In this document: positions 30,928 through 38,975 of the stretch, piece after piece
How positions within the stretch are numbered: the first letter of the stretch is position 1
Layout of the letters: every line of letters begins with the position of its first letter
Assembly: GCA_021325365.1 (NCBI GenBank)
Contig: JAJPHF010000177.1
Span: 1 to 39,055, forward strand
Origin: Pseudomonadota bacterium
GTDB taxonomy: Bacteria; Chloroflexota; UBA6077; JAJPHF01
Direction of reading: 5' to 3'
DNA: 39,055 bases
Notes under the pieces: generated by a model
What the model was told of the DNA's origin: nothing
Database searches by the model: none
Seen by the model: only the letters and a program-made list of their open reading frames with translations
Position numbers and translations under genes: made by a program

Positions 30928-32063
30928 TACTGTCGCTCCAGGTGACTGATGCGGCCGCGGAGGTCGCGGAGCGCGCGGAAGAGGAGGGGCACCACACTAT
31001 TGGCCAGACTCGGGGTGCCGATGGTTGGCACGATCTGCTCGGCCTGGTCGCCGCGGAGGGTGAGCTGCACCTCGCGCACGACGTCCGTGAACGCGACGCC
31101 GTCCACCATGACGGTCACGACGTCGCCGAGCTGGTAGTCGACGCCGAAGGCCAGGCTCGCCGTGTCGATCGGCGTCAGGCGCAGTTCGGTGCGCTGGGCC
31201 TGCTGCGCGAGCGTCTGCCCGATGGCCTGGTCCAGCTCGGCCGCGTTCGCCGTGTCGCGCTGGTCGAGGAAGACCTCCCGCCGGCGGTAGGTGGTGATGC
31301 TGGCGGCGTCGCCGCGCTCCGCGAAGGTGCGGCTGGTGCCGGTGCCCGAGCCGCCGGCGATCACGTAGTTCGCCGTCGCGGCCGCGCGGGTGTAGCCGAA
31401 GCTCTGCAGGGTGCCCAGCTCGCGGCTGAACAGCGCCGACGTCGAGCGGTCCGTCGGCACGTAGCACTCGAACTCCAGCGGGAAGCCGACGGCGGTCACT
31501 TGCTGCCGGATGCGAAAGCCCAGCCCGCCCGAGAGAGCGAGGCCCTGGAGCAGCTCGAGGAGGGTCTGGAAGCGGGCGCGCCCGGTCACCGGGGCGCCCC
31601 GCCCGAGATCGGCGGCGAGGCTCAGCGCGGGCTCCTGGCGCGCTGGGGCGGCCGCGCCGCCGACGTTCGCGTCGACGTACTGCCGCAGCACCGTCTCGCA
31701 GACGCCCGTGCGCACGTCATAGTCCTGCGCCGTGTACGGCGGGCCGCTCGGGACCGGATACGCCAGCCGGTGCGCGAGCAGGCTCACGTCGTCGACGCCG
31801 GTGGCCGTGAGCATGTCGCCCTGCACGCTCCACTCGCGGTCGAGCTGCTCGACGGGGCCGCTCAGCAGCGTCAGGCCGTCGCGCAAGACGATGAGCCCGC
31901 CGCCCTCGACCAGGAGCTGCGCCGGGCGGCTCGTGGCCGGCAGGCGCAGGCTCCAGGTGCCCACGGCATTGAACCGCGGGATGGCCTGCAGCTCGGCAAA
32001 GTCGTCGACCTCGGCGACGGGGATGCGCCCGGGGTCGCGCACCAGGAGGCGGTATTGCGGCAC
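30927..32063 (-). CDS. Siphovirus Gp37-like tail protein
   Basis: This 378-residue protein belongs by pattern to the ReqiPepy6 Gp37-like family of siphophage tails (a Tal-like/baseplate hub protein). It begins 'MPQYRLLVRDPGRIPVAEVDDFAELQAIPRFNAVGTWSLRLP' in segments, continues with 'GGGLIVLRDGLTLLSGPVEQLDRE', 'GVDDVSLLAHRLAYPVP' and ends with 'YQLGDVVTVMVDG' and 'VVREVQLTLRGDQAEQIVPTIGT'. The role is to connect the Dit ring to the receptor-binding proteins. GTG at 32063 begins one base after the Dit stop, and the 3' end shares one base with the fibre start. Confidence 0.8.
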   Translation of the reverse strand: MPQYRLLVRDPGRIPVAEVDDFAELQAIPRFNAVGTWSLRLPATSRPAQLLVEGGGLIVLRDGLTLLSGPVEQLDREWSVQGDMLTATGVDDVSLLAHRLAYPVPSGPPYTAQDYDVRTGVCETVLRQYVDANVGGAAAPARQEPALSLAADLGRGAPVTGRARFQTLLELLQGLALSGGLGFRIRQQVTAVGFPLEFECYVPTDRSTSALFSRELGTLQSFGYTRAAATANYVIAGGSGTGTSRTFAERGDAASITTYRRREVFLDQRDTANAAELDQAIGQTLAQQAQRTELRLTPIDTASLAFGVDYQLGDVVTVMVDGVAFTDVVREVQLTLRGDQAEQIVPTIGTPSLANSVVPLLFRALRDLRGRISHLERQ

Positions 32064-32064
32064 G

Positions 32065-32940
32065 CTAGGCTCCCAGGTAGCGGGGATAGTAGACGAGGGT
32101 GACGAGGCTCCCCCCGGTGGCGCCGCTCAGCTCGACGCGCACGCTGCTGCTCCCGCGCGGCAGCGCCCAGAAGTGGGAGGCGGCGTTGAGGGTGCCAAAC
32201 AGGTTGCTGCCGTCCGCCCCGCTCACCGTCTTCTGGCCGGGCCGCGTGTCGATCGTCACCACGTCGCTGGCGCCGAGCGTGGTGACCAGCGTCAGCGCGG
32301 CGCCGGTCGTGACGTTGGTGAGGACCAGGTTGCTGCCCGGGCCGGTGATCGTCCAGATGGGCCAGGCCTCGACGTCGCCGGGGTTGCTGACCGCCGCGTC
32401 GCCGAGCACCGTGCTGGCGGACAGGCGCAGGGGGAAGAACGGGAAGAACGGCGTCGCCGCGCTGCCGACGGCGAAATCGACGCGGGTGGGCGCGGTCGCG
32501 TACCAGTACGGGTCCCAGGCGCGCAGCACGAGCACGACCTTGCGCCAGCTCGTGCCGCCGGCGTCCTTGTCGAGGACCTCGGCGCCCTCCAGGCCGCTGT
32601 GATAGCGGCAGGTCAGCTCGCGCACGCCGCCGTCCGGGCCCTGCACGCGCAGCTTGCCGTCGCCGCGCTGGGGGTCGAAGGTGTGCAGCAGCGTCCGGTA
32701 GAGCGCGCGGAGCGCCGTCGCGTCCGCGCCGCGCAGCAGGAGCGGCAGGTCCACCTCGCGCACGCCGACCTGCACCTGGCGCAGCCGCGCGCCGGGCTGG
32801 AGCGGGACCGGCTCCTCGGCGAAGGCGATGGGCGGCATGAAGGCGCCCTGGCGGCCCCACAGCAGTTCGAACTGCGGCTGGCCGCTCAGCACCGTCTCCA
32901 CGCCGTCGGGCGCCACCCAGCTCACGACCTCAAGCGCCAT
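32065..32940 (-). CDS. Distal tail protein (Dit-like)
   Basis: This 291-residue phage tail-family protein has the Dit-like order: an N-terminal beta-sandwich 'LEVVSWVAPDGVETVLSGQPQFELLWGRQGAFMPP', 'EEPVPLQPGARLRQVQVGVREVDLPLLLRG', 'RTLLHTFDPQRGDGKLRVQGPDG', then 'VVLVLRAWDPYWYATAPTRVDF' in segments. The C-terminal part is a galectin-like domain with 'PIWTITGPGSNLVLTNVTTGAALTL' that joins the tube to the tip. Its ATG overlaps the tape-measure stop by 11 bases. The family assignment is by pattern. Confidence 0.85.
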   Translation of the reverse strand: MALEVVSWVAPDGVETVLSGQPQFELLWGRQGAFMPPIAFAEEPVPLQPGARLRQVQVGVREVDLPLLLRGADATALRALYRTLLHTFDPQRGDGKLRVQGPDGGVRELTCRYHSGLEGAEVLDKDAGGTSWRKVVLVLRAWDPYWYATAPTRVDFAVGSAATPFFPFFPLRLSASTVLGDAAVSNPGDVEAWPIWTITGPGSNLVLTNVTTGAALTLVTTLGASDVVTIDTRPGQKTVSGADGSNLFGTLNAASHFWALPRGSSSVRVELSGATGGSLVTLVYYPRYLGA

Positions 32941-35900
32941 GCAGCAGCTCCGCGCGCCGCAGCATCCGCAGCAGGCCGTCCTCGGTCAACTGCTCGCCGC
33001 CGGGGGCGTTGATCGTGATGTTGTAGGTGGGGCCGCCCGCCCGCGCGGCGGCCGCGTCACCCGTGACGTTGACGGCGTAGCCGGCCTGCGTCGTCGGGTC
33101 GATGCCGTTGGCGATCATGTACTGCAGCGCGTACAGCCCGGGGTTCATCGCGTAGAGCGCGTTCTGGAGGTAGTTCGGGTCGTAGCTCGGCCCGTTCGTG
33201 CCCTGCGGCCCCGCGGTGGGCGCCCCCACCGGCCGGCTGAAGAGGCTGGAGGTCGTCGGCTGGTCGAACGGGTTGGGGAAGCTGTTGCCGTAGATCTGGC
33301 CGAGGGTCAGGCCCGGCGCGGTGAGCCCCCAGGCCGCGAGCCCGCTCCCCGGATAGGCGCCGCTCTGGAAGCCCTGCAGCGCGTTCTTGCCGCCGCTCGG
33401 GCCGCCCGTGCCGCTCGTCGGCCTCGTCAGGCCCGTGTTGATGATGTTCTGCAGGCCCTCGATGCCGCCCCCGACGTTGCCGGCCGCCCCGCTCTTGACC
33501 GCCTGGATAGCCTGCTGCATGGCGGCCGTGACCTTCACCAGGTTGTTGGCCGCCTCCGCCACCGCGGCCTGCTGGGCCTCCGCGGCCGCCTGCACCGCCG
33601 CGGCGCTCGCGGCCGCCACCGCCTGGGTACCCGCCACGGCCGTGGTGGCCATCGTCCGGAAGTCGGCCTGGATGCCCGCGAACCGCGCCTTGACCGAGGT
33701 CTGAATGTCGGCCAGGAAGGTATCAACCGTGTCCGCGCCGGCCGTGACCTCGGCCTCGAGCACGCCCATGATCTCGCGGGCCTTGCGGCGGCCCTCCTCG
33801 AGGGGCGTCCCCAGCACCCGGACGACCGCCGCGGTCACGGTCGGGGTACCAGCGTCCAACGCCTCGACGGTCCCCTGGATATAACCCTCGCCGCTGGGCC
33901 GCCCCAGGCGATCGGCCCAGGTGCGCGACGGCGAGTTGATGTTCAGCACGGCCGGCGACTGCAAGAATGCCAGTAGGCCGCCCAGCTTCTCCGCCAGGGT
34001 GGGGCCGACGGTGGCCCAGATCTCGCCCAGCCCCTGCAGGAACCCCTGGATGATCTGCTGGCCGATCTGGCGCATGCCGCGCGTGGCCTGCTCGCCCCAC
34101 GTCACGAACGCCTGAATGCCGCCGAACAGGTTGCCGAGAATCGGCCCCAGCGTGCTCAGCAGGTTGCCCACGCCGTGCAGGGCCTGGATGAAGCCGCCGG
34201 CGAGAAAGCCCGCCAGCGTGCGGAACGCCTGCATCTCCTCGCCCACGATGAACCCGGCGACGGTCACAATAACCGGGAGGAGGTGATCTTTGATCCAGCC
34301 GCCGAGGGCTTGCACTGCCGGCAGAACCGTGTCTTTGAGGAACCCCGCGAAGTCCTTGAACGCGGGAATTCCCGTTTCCTGGAGCCACTGGCCGAGATCA
34401 TCCAGCGTCGGCTGGACGTGCTCCGCGAACCAATCGCTAAACTCCTGGGCCGCCGCGAGCACATTCTTGGCGATAGTGAAGGCGAAGTCCTTGAGGTACG
34501 GAATGCCGGTATTTTGCAGCCAGTCCCCCAAGTCATTGAGCACGGGCTGCACATGCTCGCCAAACCAGTCGCTAAAGTCCTTGGCTGCCGCCAGCACCTT
34601 CTCCCCGATGGTGAAGGCCATATCTTTCAGTACGGGCACCACGTTGTCGCCAATCCAGCCCGCGAAGCTCTGGAGGGCGGGGATCGCCGTGTCCGTGACC
34701 CAGCCGATGACGACCTGCGTCTTGTCCTGGATGCCGCCCCAGTTGTTCACCCAGGCGACGGCCAGCGCGGCGATGGCGGCTGTCACGAGCCCCACTGGCA
34801 CGGCCACGGCGGCGATGGCACCGCCGACGAGACCAAAGCTCGCAGTGATGGCGGGCAGTGCGCCCGCGAGCATCAGGAGCGGCCCCCCGAGCAGCCCGAC
34901 CGCGGTCACCACGACGCCGATGGCCACCGCCGTGTTCTGCACCGGCTCGGGCAGCTCGAGGAACCAGTTGACCAGGTCCGTCACGCGATCGACGAGCACG
35001 CGCGCGACGGGGAGCAGCCGCTCGCCGACGGTGATGGCCAGCGTCTCGACGGAGCCCTTGAGCTGCTCCATGCTGCCGGCCAGGTTGTCGAGCCGGGTGG
35101 CGGCGACGGCCTCGGCCGTCACCTTGCCCATGCTCTCGGCCATCTGGTCGAAGCCCTCGGCGCCGGCGTCGGCCATGATGGCAGCCGCGCGCATGGCGTC
35201 GGTCCCGAAGATCAGGTGGAGGCTTTGCAGCTTCTCCTGCTCGGTGAGGCCCGCCATCGCGTTCTGCAAGAGGTCCGCGATCTCGCCGAAGCTCTTGGCC
35301 TTCCCCGAGGCGTCGAAGAACTGATTCGCGCCGTCCTCGGTGATGAGCCCGAGCTTCTTCATCTCCTCGGCGGCCTGCTTCGACTTCGGCACCAGGTCGG
35401 TGAGGAACACTTTGAGCGACGTGCCGGCGTCGGAGCCCTTCACGCCGGCGTTGCCGAGGATGGCGATGGCCGTGGCGGTGTCGTCGATCGTCTGGCCCGA
35501 CACCTTGGCGACCGCGCCCACCTGCTGCAGCGCGAACTTGAAGTCGCTCACTTCCAGCGAGCTGGCGTTGGCCGCGCCGGCGATCAGGTCGGCGACGTGG
35601 GCCATGTCCTCGCCGCGCAGGTTGAAGGTGTTGAGCGCGTTGCTGGCGATCTCCGCGGCGTCCTTGAGTGAGGTGCCGCCGGCCGCCGCCAGGTTCAGCG
35701 TGGCCGCGGCGGCGCCGTCGAGGATGTCCGTGGCCGAGATGCCGCCCTTGACCAGCTCCTCGATGCCCTCGGCCGCCTCTTTGGCGCTGTAGACGGTGTC
35801 CTTGCCGAGCTTGAGCGCGAGGTCGCTGAGCGACTGGCCGAAGGCGTCGACCTCCTCGGGCGACATCACGGCCTTCACGCCCGACATGGTCTTCTCGAAC

Positions 35901-36088
35901 TCGCCCGCCTTGCTGAGCGCCTCGCCGAAGGCACCGGCGCCCGCCACGCCCACGGCGGTCATGGCGGCGCCGACGCCGAGCATGGCCTTGTGCGTGTCGT
36001 CGAGCTTCTTGAGGGTCGAGTCGAGCACGCCGGTGATCTGGTCGTCGGCGCGGAGGATGACGGCCAGCTCGGCGATGTTGACGGCCAC
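32930..36088 (-). CDS. Phage tail tape measure protein (TP901 family)
   Basis: This 1052-residue tape measure sets tail length and takes part in DNA ejection. The N-terminal TP901 core shows 'AMTAVGVAGAGAFGEALSKAGEFEKTMSGVKAVMSPEEVDAF', 'GISATDILDGAAAATLNLAAAGGTSLKDAAEIASNAL' and 'FGTDAMRAAAIMADAGAEGFDQMAESMG' (residues about 40-330, in segments). Hydrophobic helices cover about 385-450. Tandem 45-residue repeats cover 483-617. The C-terminal half is Ala/Gln-rich coiled coil, then Gly/Pro-rich. The start is GTG at 36088 after GGGAGC. By the usual about 1.5 angstrom per residue for a helical ruler, the tail would be roughly 150 nm; this is an estimate. Confidence 0.95.
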   Translation of the reverse strand: MAVNIAELAVILRADDQITGVLDSTLKKLDDTHKAMLGVGAAMTAVGVAGAGAFGEALSKAGEFEKTMSGVKAVMSPEEVDAFGQSLSDLALKLGKDTVYSAKEAAEGIEELVKGGISATDILDGAAAATLNLAAAGGTSLKDAAEIASNALNTFNLRGEDMAHVADLIAGAANASSLEVSDFKFALQQVGAVAKVSGQTIDDTATAIAILGNAGVKGSDAGTSLKVFLTDLVPKSKQAAEEMKKLGLITEDGANQFFDASGKAKSFGEIADLLQNAMAGLTEQEKLQSLHLIFGTDAMRAAAIMADAGAEGFDQMAESMGKVTAEAVAATRLDNLAGSMEQLKGSVETLAITVGERLLPVARVLVDRVTDLVNWFLELPEPVQNTAVAIGVVVTAVGLLGGPLLMLAGALPAITASFGLVGGAIAAVAVPVGLVTAAIAALAVAWVNNWGGIQDKTQVVIGWVTDTAIPALQSFAGWIGDNVVPVLKDMAFTIGEKVLAAAKDFSDWFGEHVQPVLNDLGDWLQNTGIPYLKDFAFTIAKNVLAAAQEFSDWFAEHVQPTLDDLGQWLQETGIPAFKDFAGFLKDTVLPAVQALGGWIKDHLLPVIVTVAGFIVGEEMQAFRTLAGFLAGGFIQALHGVGNLLSTLGPILGNLFGGIQAFVTWGEQATRGMRQIGQQIIQGFLQGLGEIWATVGPTLAEKLGGLLAFLQSPAVLNINSPSRTWADRLGRPSGEGYIQGTVEALDAGTPTVTAAVVRVLGTPLEEGRRKAREIMGVLEAEVTAGADTVDTFLADIQTSVKARFAGIQADFRTMATTAVAGTQAVAAASAAAVQAAAEAQQAAVAEAANNLVKVTAAMQQAIQAVKSGAAGNVGGGIEGLQNIINTGLTRPTSGTGGPSGGKNALQGFQSGAYPGSGLAAWGLTAPGLTLGQIYGNSFPNPFDQPTTSSLFSRPVGAPTAGPQGTNGPSYDPNYLQNALYAMNPGLYALQYMIANGIDPTTQAGYAVNVTGDAAAARAGGPTYNITINAPGGEQLTEDGLLRMLRRAELLHGA
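34238..34642 (-). repeat. Tandem 45-residue repeats in the tape measure
   Basis: Residues 483-527, 528-572 and 573-617 align as repeats with no gap between them. The first two share 'LKDxAFTIxxxVLAAA', 'FSDWFxEHVQP' and 'LxDLGxWLQxT'; the third is weaker, keeping 'GIPAFKDFA', 'VLPAVQALGGWIKDHLLPVI'. Each unit covers 135 bases. This stretch also has visibly lower GC than the rest of the gene. Confidence 0.85.
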
Positions 36089-36114
36089 GGGGTAGCTCCC
36101 GGTGCGGGGATGGG

Positions 36115-36324
36115 TTAGGCGTTACGCTCGCGGGCGGCACGGGCGGCGGCGCCCTCGGCCTCTTCGGCTGCGAGGGCCCAGCGCTGCCAGGTGACGGGCT
36201 GCCGGGCCAGCTCCCACGGCGGCACGCCGAGGTAGCGGGCCGCGCGGAGCAGCGGATACCACGGGGGACAGGCGCCCACGACGCCGCCCGTGGTTAGCCA
36301 GCGGCGGAGGGCGCGCCCGCTTCC
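36115..36324 (-). CDS. Tail-assembly chaperone extension, probably read by -1 frameshift
   Basis: This is a 69-residue open stretch in the -1 frame of the preceding gene, ending 26 bases before the tape-measure start. The sequence 'YPLLRAARYLGVPPWELARQPVTWQRWALAAEEAE' is the kind found in second chaperone products (lambda GT-like). No good start codon and ribosome binding site exist. A slip at the CCGGGGGAAG site (36320-36329, minus strand) would fuse residues 1-105 of the first protein to this part, giving about 174 residues. A GTG start inside the segment would give only 54 residues. Confidence 0.6.
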   Translation of the reverse strand, partial: GSGRALRRWLTTGGVVGACPPWYPLLRAARYLGVPPWELARQPVTWQRWALAAEEAEGAAARAARERNA

Positions 36325-36638
36325 CCCGGGGACATGTCCTCGACAATCGCCGTCAGGACTTGCCCCAGGAAGCGCGTGGGCAGCGTGCGCAGGCTCTCGG
36401 CCGTGGTCGGGACGGGCTTGCCGCGGTCGTCCTGGAGGTCCCAGGCGTCGAGCACGCCGGCGAGCAGGGCGACGATCGGGCCGGCGGGGCGGCGGTCGTC
36501 GTCGCGCTTGGCGGCGACCTCCTCCTCGACGAGCGGCGTGTAGCCCGACGGGCGGTAGGTCACGGTAAGCTGCTCGTCGCCGACGGGCACCTGCACGGTG
36601 CGCCGATCGGCGGCCAGGTGGCTGAGGCGTAGGGCCAT
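36294..36638 (-). CDS. Phage tail assembly chaperone (gpG-like)
   Basis: This 114-residue protein is placed between the major tail protein and the tape measure, the standard site of tail-assembly chaperones. It starts 'MALRLSHLAADRRTVQVPVGDEQLTVTYRPSGYTPLVEEEVAAK' in segments, with 'LLAGVLDAWDLQDDRGKPVPTTAESLRTLPTRFLGQVLTAIVEDMSPGE' after. Helical, acidic and non-hydrophobic, as expected. ATG at 36638 follows AAGGAGAG at good spacing. Its end carries a candidate slip site for making the longer form. The assignment rests on synteny and pattern. Confidence 0.7.
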   Translation of the reverse strand: MALRLSHLAADRRTVQVPVGDEQLTVTYRPSGYTPLVEEEVAAKRDDDRRPAGPIVALLAGVLDAWDLQDDRGKPVPTTAESLRTLPTRFLGQVLTAIVEDMSPGEAGAPSAAG

Positions 36639-36701
36639 GCGGATGCTCTCCTTGTGCGGGCCCGGGGCGCGTATCGCCCCGGGGGTATGGGGGCGCGCGG
36701 G

Positions 36702-37697
36702 TTACAGGCTGGTCTGGGTGTTGACGACCTTCACTTGGAGCGCGCGGCCCCAGGTGGCGTCGTGGACGGCCTGGAAGGTCCACTCGATGGCGTAGACGCC
36801 GTCCGAGTCGGCGAACGGGCCGACGCCCGAGACCTTGCCGGCGAGGTCGAGCTGGAAGAGGTAGGTGGACGCGGGCGGGCCGGCCTCGATCTGCGCGCCG
36901 GCGGCCGCCAGGCGGATGAACCGCGTGTCGCCCTGGCGCGCGGCCGCCAGGTAGCCCATGCCCTCGGCGTCGGCCTCGAGCAGGAGCTTCAGCTCCAGCT
37001 TGGGCTCGGTCTCGACGTGGGCCGCGAAGCTGTTGTTCGCCGAGTTGACGGTCCACAGCGGCCCGAAGCGGCCGCTCAGGGTCCAGGAGCCCGAGAGCAC
37101 GCGGTTGGCCTTCGTCGTGCCCAGCCCCGCCGAGCTCGGGTCGATGTAGACGTCGAGCTGCTTCGGCAGGATCGGCACGAGCGGGATCGCCGTCGGCGTG
37201 GCGGTCAGGGTGATGCCGTCGGTGAGGTTCTGGCCGAGCATCGTGCCCGTGAGCGCGATGTCCTTGCGGGAGAACGTCATGCCCAGCTCGGGGACGATGC
37301 CGTAGCTGAACTTGTGGGCGCGCACCGCGGAGCCCTGCTCGACGGTGAAGGTCTTGACCGTGTCCTCGCTGGTGCTCGACGGGTCGAACAGCCAGGAGTA
37401 CGCCTGGCCCGTGGTCGGGATGATCTGGGTCGGCGTGACGCTCTTCAGGATCGAGCTGAGCAGATAGATCAGCTCGGTGTAGGTCGGCTGGCCTTTGATG
37501 CTCGCCTGCGACCACTCCTGGCCGAGCGCCTGCACGGTCGGGTACTTCGTGCCCATCGGGCGGAACAGGCTGATGTTCGCCTGAATGCTCGGCTCGATGG
37601 AGATGCTCTGGAGGAGCTTGTTGGCGGCGGTACTGGTGCCCGGCGTGGTCTCGACGCCGAGCTGGACAACCTGGGCGATACTGGCTCGCTCTGCCAC
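36702..37697 (-). CDS. Major tail (tube) protein
   Basis: This 331-residue phage tail tube protein starts 'VAERASIAQVVQLGVETTPGTSTAANKLLQSISIEPS' in segments, the usual beginning of siphophage tube proteins. Others are 'FRPMGTKYPTVQALGQEWSQASIKGQPTYTELIYLLSSIL', 'TFTVEQGSAVRAHKFSYGIVPELGMTFSRKDIALTGTMLGQNL' and a C-terminal 'YAIEWTFQAVHDATWGRALQVKVVN'. The GTG at 37697 was chosen since a GGGAG site is seven bases upstream and the N-terminus matches. It lies directly upstream of the chaperone gene (63-base gap, no notable sequence). Confidence 0.8.
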   Translation of the reverse strand: MAERASIAQVVQLGVETTPGTSTAANKLLQSISIEPSIQANISLFRPMGTKYPTVQALGQEWSQASIKGQPTYTELIYLLSSILKSVTPTQIIPTTGQAYSWLFDPSSTSEDTVKTFTVEQGSAVRAHKFSYGIVPELGMTFSRKDIALTGTMLGQNLTDGITLTATPTAIPLVPILPKQLDVYIDPSSAGLGTTKANRVLSGSWTLSGRFGPLWTVNSANNSFAAHVETEPKLELKLLLEADAEGMGYLAAARQGDTRFIRLAAAGAQIEAGPPASTYLFQLDLAGKVSGVGPFADSDGVYAIEWTFQAVHDATWGRALQVKVVNTQTSL

Positions 37698-37780
37698 GGC
37701 AGACTCCCATGCGGTCGGGTGGGTCCGCAGTGGACCGCGCGGGGCGGCAGCAGAGCCGCGGTGAGCGGTGGCGACGGGGG

Positions 37781-38203
37781 TTAGGCGCCGCGGGCGATCA
37801 GCCGGTACAGGGCACCGAGGTGCCAGTACCGGATGCCGCTGTCGGTTTCCTCGTAGTCGACGGGCTGCTCGCCGACGCACGCGTAGACGGCGCCGGCGGC
37901 AGTGCTGCCACTCGCGCCCTGGAGCACCGCGTCGAGCTGGTCGGCGATAGCCCGGAGCGCGGCCGCGTCCTGCTTCACCAGGCCGATGGCCTTCACCTGG
38001 AAGACGAGATCGGCCATGATGCGCGCGGTGCCGACGCCCTGGACGTGGTGCCCGCCCTGGTAGCTCCACACGACGTAGGGCGTGGGGGCGCCCTCGTCGG
38101 CCTGGTTGCGGTAGATGCGGCTGCCGGTGAGGCTCTGGAGCGTCGCATCGCCCTGCAGCGTCGCGGCCAGCCAGGCGTGCGCCGTGACCGTCTCGCTGCT
38201 CAC
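37781..38203 (-). CDS. Tail completion / terminator protein (DUF3168-like)
   Basis: This 140-residue protein has the pattern of tail-terminator proteins that cap the tube at the head end: 'WLAATLQGDATLQSLTGSRIYRNQADEGAPTPYVVWSY' in segments, 'VFQVKAIGLVKQDAAALRAIADQLDAVLQ' and a C-terminal 'GIRYWHLGALYRLIAR'. GTG at 38203 overlaps the previous stop by four bases (GTGA), showing coupling. Confidence 0.75.
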   Translation of the reverse strand: MSSETVTAHAWLAATLQGDATLQSLTGSRIYRNQADEGAPTPYVVWSYQGGHHVQGVGTARIMADLVFQVKAIGLVKQDAAALRAIADQLDAVLQGASGSTAAGAVYACVGEQPVDYEETDSGIRYWHLGALYRLIARGA

Positions 38204-38613
38204 GGGTGGAGCGCCTTCATCGCCTCGACGAACGCGGGGCGCACGGCCTCGGCGGCCGGGCCGAGGAACGGCCGCGCGCCCATGCGGCGGGTGCCCAGCT
38301 CGACGTACACGCCGTACTCGGCGCCGACGGCGACGACGGCGGCCAGGTCGTCGGGCCGCTCGTGCTCGGGGAGCATACGCGCCTGGCCGTTGGCGCCCTG
38401 CGCGGCCGACCGCGCGGCGCCGTAGCCGCTCTCCTTGCGGGTGCGGGTGTAGATGCTGTTGCGCAGCGCGCCCGTGTCGATCGGCGCGGCCTGCTTCGCC
38501 CGCGCCTCGACGTCGAAGGCGGCCTTACGGATGACCTCATCGGCCCGGTCGTGCAGGCTGTCGCGGAAGGCCTGCAGGCCTGCGTAAGTCAGGGTCGAGC
38601 TGAGGCTAAACAT
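38200..38613 (-). CDS. HK97 gp10-like head-tail joining/morphogenesis protein
   Basis: This 137-residue protein carries 'LSSTLTYAGLQAFRDSLHDRADEVIRKAAFDVEARAKQAAPIDTGALRNSIYTR' in segments, 'VAVGAEYGVYVELGTRRMGARPFLGPAAEAVRPAFVEAM' later. The pair 'AP-IDTGALRNSI' and 'YGVYVELGTRRMGARPFL' is the well-known HK97-gp10 family signature. It acts between connector and tail terminator. ATG at 38613 shares one base with the previous stop (TGATG). Confidence 0.9.
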   Translation of the reverse strand: MFSLSSTLTYAGLQAFRDSLHDRADEVIRKAAFDVEARAKQAAPIDTGALRNSIYTRTRKESGYGAARSAAQGANGQARMLPEHERPDDLAAVVAVGAEYGVYVELGTRRMGARPFLGPAAEAVRPAFVEAMKALHP

Positions 38614-38975
38614 CAGAGCACCTGCACACAGGCGATCTCGCGCACGAACTCCCAGGTGCGCGGCCCGAGCGGCGCCGCCACCTCGAAGGTGCTGGGGCCG
38701 ACGACGATGCGGTCCTGCGGCTGGACGTCGGTCCCGACGGGCAGCAGCACGATCCAGGCGGCCTGCGTGCCGAGCTGCGCGGCGACCACGCTCTCGTCCG
38801 GGCGGTAGGGCCGCGGCCCCACGGCGCACGGCACGGTGGCCACCGTCTGCCAGGCCATCGTGGTGCCGCCCATACCGTCCTGGGCGCCCGCGGTCGGCCG
38901 CTGAATCTCGGCAGTATCCGGGAGCAGCAGGGCGGCCTCGGCCTGGATGGCGGCCAGCTCACCAGTCGATAGCAA
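38613..38975 (-). CDS. Head-tail closure (adaptor) protein
   Basis: This 120-residue protein begins 'MLSTGELAAIQAEAALLLPDTAEIQRPTAGAQDGMGG', and later reads 'ATVPCAVGPRPYRPDE', 'WIVLLPVGTDVQPQDRIVVGPSTFEVAAPLGPRTWEF' in segments. This beta-rich order is that of phage head-closure proteins (SPP1 gp16-like). The place just before the gp10-like gene agrees. It overlaps the upstream gene's end by 17 bases. Confidence 0.75.
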   Translation of the reverse strand: MLSTGELAAIQAEAALLLPDTAEIQRPTAGAQDGMGGTTMAWQTVATVPCAVGPRPYRPDESVVAAQLGTQAAWIVLLPVGTDVQPQDRIVVGPSTFEVAAPLGPRTWEFVREIACVQVL

